DNA from: Chloroflexota bacterium
GTDB lineage: Bacteria > Chloroflexota > Anaerolineae > CG2-30-64-16
Length of the DNA stretch: 21,151 nucleotides
Direction of reading: 5' to 3'
NCBI GenBank assembly: GCA_029555885.1
Contig: JAKPQT010000605.1
Coordinates: 1 to 21,151, forward strand
In this document: positions 1 through 5,054 of the stretch, piece after piece
Numbering within the stretch: position 1 is the first letter of the stretch
How the letters are laid out: every line of letters begins with the position of its first letter
Notes under the pieces: model-generated
Seen by the model: the letters and a program-made list of their open reading frames with translations, nothing else
Databases searched by the model: none
Told to the model about the DNA's origin: nothing
Position numbers and translations under genes: made by a program

Positions 1-1
1 C

Positions 2-259
2 GGTTCGGCTGCGATCATCATGGCCTGGGTTGCAGCAGGCCACTTGGAGGCCTACTGGGAAGCCGGGCTGAAGCCGTGGGACCTGGCCGCGGGCTGGCTG
101 CTCATCACGGAGGCCGGCGGTCGGGTCACGGACTATGACAACGGCCCGATGCGCCTGAACAGCCCGCACATGATCGCCAGCAACGGCCAACCGGGCGTCC
201 ACATCGAGATTATGACAACCCTGGCTGAGATTCACCAGCGCCAGGCACAGGGAGTATAA
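2..259 (+). CDS. Inositol monophosphatase family protein, C-terminal part (5' end outside window)
   Basis: This is the last 85 codons of a gene that starts before the window; the frame is open from base 2 to the TAA at 257-259. The fragment carries the C-terminal signature of Mg-dependent inositol-monophosphatase-type sugar phosphatases: a small-residue/hydrophobic stretch, a 'GHLEAYWE' segment, then KPWDLAAG, whose Asp is a metal ligand in the family, followed by an EAGG turn and a final 'MIASN' strand. Members dephosphorylate inositol-1-phosphate or related sugar phosphates (SuhB, CysQ, histidinol-phosphatase types) in the cytosol. The exact substrate cannot be told from this fragment. The stop codon lies inside a -10-like hexamer for the next gene, 7 nt before its ATG. 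Confidence 0.85.
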   Translation, partial: GSAAIIMAWVAAGHLEAYWEAGLKPWDLAAGWLLITEAGGRVTDYDNGPMRLNSPHMIASNGQPGVHIEIMTTLAEIHQRQAQGV

Positions 260-260
260 T
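231..260 (+). promoter_or_regulatory. Putative promoter with -10 six bases before the TPR gene start
   Basis: A perfect TATAAT at 255-260 has a possible -35 TTCACC at 231-236 with an 18-nt spacer. Only 6 nt separate the hexamer from the ATG at 267. Transcription would therefore begin at or next to the start codon and give a leaderless mRNA. The hexamer overlaps the upstream stop codon, so chance cannot be excluded. Confidence 0.4.
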
Positions 261-266
261 CACTTC

Positions 267-1388
267 ATGTACATCGACCGGCGCTACAAGGGGCGCCGCA
301 AGCGCTCCCCCTGGCCGTACGTCTTCCTGGTCGTCCTCGTGCTCATCCCGGGGATTTACTTCCTCGCGACCCGGACGCGCTTCTTCGAGAACCCGTTCAA
401 CCCGCTCGCGCCGACCGCCACGCCGACCCGCTCCGCCGTGAGCTATCTCGCGGAGGCGGAAGACGAATACCGGGCCGGACGGCTGACCGCAGCCGCGGAA
501 GGCTACCAGCGCGTCGTCGAGCTGGAGCCCGACAACGATGAGGGCTACAACCGGGTGGCCTGGTTGTGGATTCTGCGCGGCCATCCCGAGCGTGCGGTCG
601 AGCCCGCACGCACCGCGGTCGAGTTGAACGAGAGTGCGTGGAACCTGGCAATCCTGGCGATGGCCCTTGACTGGACCGGGGACTACGACGAAGCGATCAA
701 GGTCGCCTTGAAGGCGGTGGACGTAGATCGGCAATCCGCCGAGGCGCACGCGGCCCTGGCCGAGGCGTATGCGGACCGCAACAACTGGACGCGCGCATTG
801 GAAGAGGCGCGTGAGGCCGAGGAACTCAACCCAGAGAGCGCGTTCGTCATCCGCAACCTGGGCTACGTGCTGTCGATGCAGGGCCGGTACGAGGAAGCAC
901 TGGAGACGTACGCGCGCGCTGCGGAGCTGGAGCCGACACTGGGCTACATCTACATCAGCGCGGGCAACATCCACATGGCCCTGGGCGAATACGACCTTGC
1001 CATCGGGCAGTTCGAGAAGGCCATGACCGTCAACCCGGATGTGCCGACCGGGTACGATGCGCTCGGCCACGCCAGCGCGCTCAACGGCGACACGGACCGG
1101 GCGGAGTCGGTACTGGAAAAGGCGATCGAGATCGATCCGGAGTATGCGCCCGCGTATGCGCACCTGGGCCGCGTCTATTACACGCGGCTGAACTGGGAAT
1201 CGGCCATCGAGAACTTCGAGAAGGCGTTCAGCCTGGGGCTGGAGAGCGAAGAGTTCTACTATATGTTGGGCCTGTCGTATTCGTACCTGGAGGACTGCGA
1301 CAACGCCCTGATCTGGCTGAACAAAGCGCTGGAACTGAACCCGGAGTCGCGGCCCGCGCTGGACGGGATACGAAGGTGCGGAGGATAA
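267..1388 (+). CDS. Membrane-anchored tetratricopeptide (TPR) repeat protein
   Basis: A 373-residue protein. Residues 1-15 are strongly basic and are followed by one hydrophobic segment at about 18-34, so it is anchored by its N-terminus with the bulk probably outside the membrane. After a short Thr/Pro linker (about 48-54), residues 60-370 form about nine consecutive TPR units of 34 residues. Typical TPR marks are visible, such as 'AEAYADRNNWTRALEEAREA' and repeated 'LEPD/LNPE/IDPE' ends. TPRs are protein-protein interaction scaffolds; the partner cannot be deduced. The final residues are CGG, with an isolated Cys in the last repeats too. The start at 267 lacks a well-placed Shine-Dalgarno (GGAG lies 12 nt upstream) but sits 6 nt after a TATAAT. 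It follows the phosphatase gene by 7 nt, so co-transcription is also possible. Confidence 0.88.
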   Translation: MYIDRRYKGRRKRSPWPYVFLVVLVLIPGIYFLATRTRFFENPFNPLAPTATPTRSAVSYLAEAEDEYRAGRLTAAAEGYQRVVELEPDNDEGYNRVAWLWILRGHPERAVEPARTAVELNESAWNLAILAMALDWTGDYDEAIKVALKAVDVDRQSAEAHAALAEAYADRNNWTRALEEAREAEELNPESAFVIRNLGYVLSMQGRYEEALETYARAAELEPTLGYIYISAGNIHMALGEYDLAIGQFEKAMTVNPDVPTGYDALGHASALNGDTDRAESVLEKAIEIDPEYAPAYAHLGRVYYTRLNWESAIENFEKAFSLGLESEEFYYMLGLSYSYLEDCDNALIWLNKALELNPESRPALDGIRRCGG

Positions 1389-1406
1389 GAGTGAGGGCCG
1401 GGTGTG

Positions 1407-1525
1407 CCTGCGGTTTGCAACCGCAGGCTGATATGAAAAGTGTGCCGAGGCACACTGACCCAGGACGCCGGTGAACCTGTTTGCAACAGGTTTGGTGTAG
1501 CAGGCTGTGGTTTGCAACCACAGCC
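1407..1525. repeat. Cluster of palindromes sharing a TTTGCAA centre
   Basis: Three perfect hairpins share the central bases GTT-TGC-AAC but have different arms. At 1407-1427 the 9-bp arms are CCTGCGGTT/AACCGCAGG. At 1474-1492 the 8-bp arms are AACCTGTT/AACAGGTT. At 1503-1525 the 10-bp arms are GGCTGTGGTT/AACCACAGCC. All have a TGC loop. Between the first two lies a different palindrome (1439-1456, AGTGTGCC-GA-GGCACACT). No T-tract follows, so these are not ordinary terminators. They look like interspersed palindromic repeats. Confidence 0.8.
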
Positions 1526-1597
1526 CCGGCTCACAACGGACGGCAGCCAGGGCGGAACCTTTCATCCCCGGGAGTCGTCTTTGACCTGCACCCCGAC

Positions 1598-1627
1598 TTG
1601 GGGAGAGGGGCGCGCTTATGCTATACT
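1598..1627 (+). promoter_or_regulatory. Putative extended -10 promoter of the SH3 lipoprotein gene
   Basis: TATACT at 1622-1627 is preceded by TG at 1619-1620, giving the extended -10 pattern TGnTATAnT. A weak -35 (TTGGGG, 1598-1603) lies 18 nt upstream. The predicted start near 1634 leaves a leader of about 90 nt before the ATG at 1726. A CCCC/GGGG dyad overlaps the -35. Confidence 0.5.
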
Positions 1628-1725
1628 CCCTGTTACCCCGCGACCGGCACACTCTGTCGAGAGCTGCCCCTTGCCAGGCAGCCTCGTCCGTGTCCTCGTC
1701 GCATCACATTTGAGGTGTTCCCTGC

Positions 1726-2691
1726 ATGTCACGCAAGACCGTTTCGACCATCCTGCTTGCCGTCATGGCCCTGGCGCTCGCCGGCTGCGCGCAGCTCAGC
1801 CCGGAAGCCACGCCTGCGCCGCCGACCAAGACGCCCAAGCCGACCTTCACGCACACGCCCGACTGGACGCCAACGGCTGAGGTCTTCCCGACCTTCACGC
1901 CCGTGCCGCCGACCGCAACGCCGGAGCCTGTGGAGCCGGCGGCTGAAGAGGCCACGCCGACCGAGGCTGCTGCGAGCGAAGAGCCGACGGCTGCGCCGGA
2001 GGCAGTCCGCCTGACCGTCAACCAGACGGCAAACATCCGCAGCGGGCCGGGCACCAACTATGCCGCCATCGGCCGCCTATCTGCCGGCGATTCGTACCCC
2101 ATCCTGGGCAAGAACGCCGCGGGTGACTGGTACCAGTTTGAGATCGAGGGCCGCGAGGGCTGGGTGACCGCGAGCCTGGTCACCGTGACGGGCGATGCTG
2201 CGGCAATCCAGGTGGCGCAGAACATCCCGCCGCCGCCGACCGCGCGCCCGCGACCAACCGCCGCGCCGCGACCAACGAACCCGCCCGCGCAGCCCACCGC
2301 TGCCCCGCAGCCGACGGCCCCGCCCGCGCCGCGCTACGAGTTCAATATTGCGGCGGTGCAGGCGTGCAACCGCCAGCCGGCCGGCAACTGGTTCGAAGGC
2401 ACGGTGTACAAGGGCGGCCAGCCGTTCAACGGTGCGCGGGTCGTGTTCAGCTACGCCCCGGATGGCCCCTGGGCTACGCCGCCGCAGATCAGCGGTCCCC
2501 ACGAGGGATACACCAACTGGAACGCGGGCTATTACAGCCACATCATCAAGGCGTCGGATCCGCAGGCCGGCGAATGGTATGTCTGGATCGTGGATGCCGG
2601 CGGCGCTCGCATTTCGGAGATCGCGCACTGGACTTCGACAGGGCCCGGCGACGGCTGTAACGCCGCTGTGATCGACTTCGACAGCCGGTAA
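1726..2691 (+). CDS. Lipoprotein with bacterial SH3 domain and a conserved-looking C-terminal domain
   Basis: A 321-residue exported lipoprotein. A type II signal peptide ends in the lipobox LAGC with the lipidated Cys at 21. Residues 25-92 are a Thr/Pro/Glu-rich linker. A bacterial SH3 (SH3b) domain spans about 94-156, with the hallmark 'TANIRSGPGTNY' and 'GWVTASLV' strands. A second Pro/Thr/Ala linker covers about 168-202. The last 118 residues form a separate globular domain rich in Gly, Trp and Tyr with two Cys (214 and 313 approximately). SH3b domains usually bind cell-wall or other surface ligands; here the ligand is unknown. The start is set by GAGGTG 8 nt before the ATG. It lies alone between two repeat-rich gaps, so it is probably monocistronic. 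I did not recognise a named family for the C-terminal domain. Confidence 0.88.
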   Translation: MSRKTVSTILLAVMALALAGCAQLSPEATPAPPTKTPKPTFTHTPDWTPTAEVFPTFTPVPPTATPEPVEPAAEEATPTEAAASEEPTAAPEAVRLTVNQTANIRSGPGTNYAAIGRLSAGDSYPILGKNAAGDWYQFEIEGREGWVTASLVTVTGDAAAIQVAQNIPPPPTARPRPTAAPRPTNPPAQPTAAPQPTAPPAPRYEFNIAAVQACNRQPAGNWFEGTVYKGGQPFNGARVVFSYAPDGPWATPPQISGPHEGYTNWNAGYYSHIIKASDPQAGEWYVWIVDAGGARISEIAHWTSTGPGDGCNAAVIDFDSR

Positions 2692-2710
2692 AGAAAGTCG
2701 TGCAAAACCG

Positions 2711-2776
2711 GAGCATCCTGAGCGGGTGAACGGCCCAACGCCGATTGACGAAGAGCGGCTAGTCGAAGGATCGGCC
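2711..2776 (+). repeat. Repeat unit A, left of the GIY-YIG gene
   Basis: The unit starts GAGCATCCTGAGCG and ends AGTCGAAGGATCGG, ending 1 nt before the GIY-YIG start codon. The same arrangement recurs in direct orientation at 3193-3256 and inverted at 3117-3170 and 3265-3337. Confidence 0.75.
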
Positions 2777-2777
2777 C

Positions 2778-3101
2778 ATGCAGCGAAGCCCGGTCTATTA
2801 CGTCTACATCCTCCGCTGCGCTGATGATTCATATTACGTCGGCTCAACGAGTGACCTGGAGCTTCGCCTTGAGGCACATCAGGCAGGGCATTACGGTGGT
2901 TACACCAGTCACCGACTGCCGGTCAAGCTGGTATGATCATGTGACTTTCCGACCGCACAGGATGCCTTCCTGACTGAAAGGCAGATCAAGGGCTGGTCAC
3001 GTGCAAAGAAAGAGGCGCTGATTCGAGGAGACCTCGAGGGCGTGCATGAGATCGTTAAGAATGAGCGACTCGTGCGCGAGTCAAGGAAGCGAGAGGGATA
3101 G
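2778..3101 (+). pseudogene. GIY-YIG endonuclease gene interrupted by an in-frame TGA
   Basis: Reading from ATG 2778 to TAG 3099-3101 gives a complete small GIY-YIG nuclease of the single-domain (UPF0213/URI-like) type, about 107 codons, except that codon 53 (2934-2936) is TGA. Before it, 'YYVYILRC' and 'SYYVGSTSDLELRLEAH' give the GIY-YIG core, including the family Arg; after it, 'FLTERQIKGWSRAKKEALI' gives the conserved Glu and basic helix. Frame and length are intact on both sides, so a single substitution is the only visible lesion. Relatives often have Trp or Tyr at this point, so TGG to TGA is the simplest explanation. Other genes here end normally in TGA, so recoding is unlikely. Inverted repeats flank the gene closely. 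It could be a recent pseudogene, an assembly error, or a readthrough product. Confidence 0.8.
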
Positions 3102-3116
3102 CTGCTGAGAGCAAGG

Positions 3117-3337
3117 CCCGCCCCTTCGACTGCGTGCGTCGCTGTGCGACGCCCTACGCTCAGGGTGCTTCCTTGATGGTCACGAGTGAGTTGGAGCATC
3201 CTGAGCGTTTGGGCGGCTCAACGTGGCTAACGACGAAAGGCCAGTCGAAGGAGCGGGTGTGACAAGGCCCGCCCCTTCGACTGCGCAGCGCGATCCTTCG
3301 ACTTCGCTCAGGATGCGCTGCTCCGCTCAGGGTGCTT
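3117..3337. repeat. Repeat units B, C and D, right of the GIY-YIG gene
   Basis: B (3117-3170) and D (3265-3337) run from CCCGCCCCTTCGACTGCG to GCTCAGGGTGCTT, the reverse complement organisation of A. C (3193-3256) runs from GAGCATCCTGAGCG to AGTCGAAGGAGCGGG. Inside D, CCTTCGACTTCGCTCAGG forms a compact imperfect palindrome. The alternation of orientations gives large inverted repeats around and beside the nuclease gene. Confidence 0.75.
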
Positions 3338-3389
3338 CGTGGTGCGGTTGATAGCGTCGCGGCTCCGCTCAGGGTGCTGGCTTACGATG

Positions 3390-3395
3390 TATAAC
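3390..3395 (+). promoter_or_regulatory. -10-like hexamer seven bases before the glycosidase start
   Basis: TATAAC lies 7 nt upstream of the ATG at 3403. No good Shine-Dalgarno sequence precedes that ATG. No convincing -35 is visible because the upstream DNA is repeat sequence. Transcription from here would give a leaderless message. Confidence 0.3.
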
Positions 3396-3402
3396 ACGGA
3401 AT

Positions 3403-5052
3403 ATGACACGCGCTAATCGTCGCCCACGCCGTACCTGGGTGGTATGGCTGGCGCTCCCTGTCATCCTCGCCCTGGCGGTCATCGCGGCCAGGGAACCCTT
3501 CGGCATCCTGCTGTACGACCTCACCGGCGAAGAACGCCTCTTCTCGCAGCTCAAGGGACTGACCGACCTCAGCGCCGACCTGCTGCGACCCCGGCTGCAC
3601 CTGGCGGCGGATGCACCGGTTCAGCACACGAATGTGAGCCCCTTCGGCGTCAATGTGTTCCTCAACGAAGAAGTCGAACCGGCCAAGCGCGAGCTGACCG
3701 TGCGGCTGGCGCGCGAGGCGGGCTTCGATTGGCTGCGACAGGAATTCCCCTGGCAGGACATCGAAATCCACGGCAAGGGTGACTTCGAGGACCGCCGCAA
3801 CCCGCCCGCCCGGTCCGCCTGGGAGAAGTACGACCAGATCGTTGACCTGGCCGAGCAGTACGGCATGGGCCTGATCGTACGCGTCAGCACACCGCCCGCG
3901 TGGAGCCGCGGCCAGGGCGACGAAGTTGGCACGTTTGCGCCGCCGGACAACTACGACGACTTCGGGGATTTCGTCTATGCTCTCGTCAGCCGGTATCGCG
4001 GCCGCATCACCTACTACCAGCTCTGGAACGAGCCGAACATCTACCCGGAATGGGGCAGCTACGCCATCAGTCCGGAGGACTACACGCGGCTGCTCAAGAT
4101 CGGCGCGACGCGCGCACGAGAAGCCGACCCGCATGTGGTCATCATTGCAGGTGCGCTCGCCAGCACGATTGCGCTCCAGCCCGCAGCCGAGCCGCCCAAC
4201 AATGCGCTTAACGACCTCATCTTCCTCCAGCGCATGTATGATGCGGGCGCCGCACCCTACTTCGACATCATGGCGATGCAGGCCTACGGGCTGTGGAGCG
4301 GGCCGACCGACCGGCGGATGCACCCGCGCGTGATGAACTTCGGCCGGCCGCAGTTCATCCGCGACCTGATGGTGGCGAACGGCGACGCCCACAAGCCCAT
4401 CTGGATCAGCGAGATGGGCTGGAACGCAGTGCCCGATGACGTGCCCGACAAGCGCTTCGGGCAGGCCTCACTCGACCAGCAGGCGCGCTTCACCGTAGGC
4501 GCGTACGAGCGCGCCCTGGCCGAGTGGCCGTGGGCTGGCGTCGTCAACACCTGGTATTTCAAGCGCGCGACCGATGAATGGGTGCAGCAGGCCCGGCCTG
4601 AGGCCTACTTCCGGCTGGCCGACTCCGACTTCACCCTGCAACCGGTCTACGCCAGCTTGCAAAGCTACCTGACGACGACGCAGCCCGCGCTCTACCCCGG
4701 CACGCACGAGGCCGCAGGCTGGGGCATCGCGGCGACGGGCGAGTGGCAGGTGCTGGATGCCGCCGATGCGCCGTTCGGCCGCATCTGGGCTGCGGAGCCG
4801 GGCGCAGAACTCGCCATCACATTCCACGGCACAGGTGTGGTGCTCTCACTCGGCTGCCCACAAACTGACTGCATCGGCAGTTTCCGCTACACTGTAGATG
4901 GCGGGGAGGCAGGCCGCGTAGACATGGCGCAGGCCGCGACCCCGCAACCCGTGAGAGTTGCAGACGGCCTCGCCGCTGGTCTGCATCGCCTCACGATCCG
5001 CGCAGAGTCCGGCACTGAGGGGTTATCCGCCATCATCGTCGAAGGAAGGTGA
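3403..5052 (+). CDS. Membrane-anchored clan GH-A-like glycoside hydrolase
   Basis: A 549-residue protein with a basic N-terminus and a single hydrophobic segment at about 12-29, so the enzyme is probably outside the cytoplasmic membrane. Residues about 75-420 read as a TIM-barrel glycosidase of clan GH-A (GH39/GH5-like). The acid/base motif is 'YYQLWNEPN' with Glu210, and the nucleophile motif is 'KPIWISEMGWN' with Glu337; a 'TPPAWSRG' strand also fits. These enzymes hydrolyse beta-glycosidic bonds with retention; the substrate cannot be named. The last 120 residues (about 430-549) look like a beta-sandwich accessory domain with a Cys pair. The stop codon is 2 nt before the preferred start of the glycosyltransferase gene, so the two are almost certainly co-transcribed and may act on the same surface glycan. 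No Shine-Dalgarno is seen at the start. Confidence 0.88.
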   Translation: MTRANRRPRRTWVVWLALPVILALAVIAAREPFGILLYDLTGEERLFSQLKGLTDLSADLLRPRLHLAADAPVQHTNVSPFGVNVFLNEEVEPAKRELTVRLAREAGFDWLRQEFPWQDIEIHGKGDFEDRRNPPARSAWEKYDQIVDLAEQYGMGLIVRVSTPPAWSRGQGDEVGTFAPPDNYDDFGDFVYALVSRYRGRITYYQLWNEPNIYPEWGSYAISPEDYTRLLKIGATRAREADPHVVIIAGALASTIALQPAAEPPNNALNDLIFLQRMYDAGAAPYFDIMAMQAYGLWSGPTDRRMHPRVMNFGRPQFIRDLMVANGDAHKPIWISEMGWNAVPDDVPDKRFGQASLDQQARFTVGAYERALAEWPWAGVVNTWYFKRATDEWVQQARPEAYFRLADSDFTLQPVYASLQSYLTTTQPALYPGTHEAAGWGIAATGEWQVLDAADAPFGRIWAAEPGAELAITFHGTGVVLSLGCPQTDCIGSFRYTVDGGEAGRVDMAQAATPQPVRVADGLAAGLHRLTIRAESGTEGLSAIIVEGR

Positions 5053-5054
5053 GC

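Larger units (their letters stand above)
1389..1725. other. Intergenic region rich in short palindromes, with a promoter for the SH3 lipoprotein
   Basis: This 337-nt gap contains no convincing gene. Its first 140 nt hold four perfect small hairpins: 1407-1427, 1439-1456, 1474-1492 and 1503-1525. The second half contains a further dyad (CCCC-gactt-GGGG, 1591-1603) that overlaps a putative -35, and an extended -10 for the downstream gene. The ORFs that cross this gap in several frames have low-complexity translations and no recognisable motif. Confidence 0.7.
3102..3402. other. Intergenic region made almost entirely of GIY-YIG-associated repeat units
   Basis: About 300 nt without a gene. It holds unit B (3117-3170, inverted relative to A), unit C (3193-3256, same orientation as A), unit D (3265-3337, inverted) and a partial copy (3362-3378). 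A 23-nt stretch is identical at 3112-3134 and 3263-3285, and GCTCCGCTCAGGGTGCT occurs at both 3320-3336 and 3362-3378. The last 15 nt contain a -10-like hexamer for the next gene. Confidence 0.75.

Noticed and set aside
1407..1427. Rho-independent terminator of the TPR gene
   Set aside because: The hairpin is good but no T-tract follows it, and identical-centre palindromes recur downstream.
1407..1525. CRISPR array
   Set aside because: The repeats are short palindromes with differing arms and irregular distances; there are no equal spacers and no cas genes.
210..1652. 480-codon open frame on the minus strand over the TPR gene
   Set aside because: It is antisense to a clear TPR protein, its translation is Arg/Gly/Val-rich without motifs, and such long shadow frames are common in GC-rich DNA.
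2934..2936. Selenocysteine or reassigned TGA in the GIY-YIG gene
   Set aside because: Family members do not have Cys here, no insertion-element-like hairpin was evident just downstream, and other genes in the window use TGA as a normal stop.
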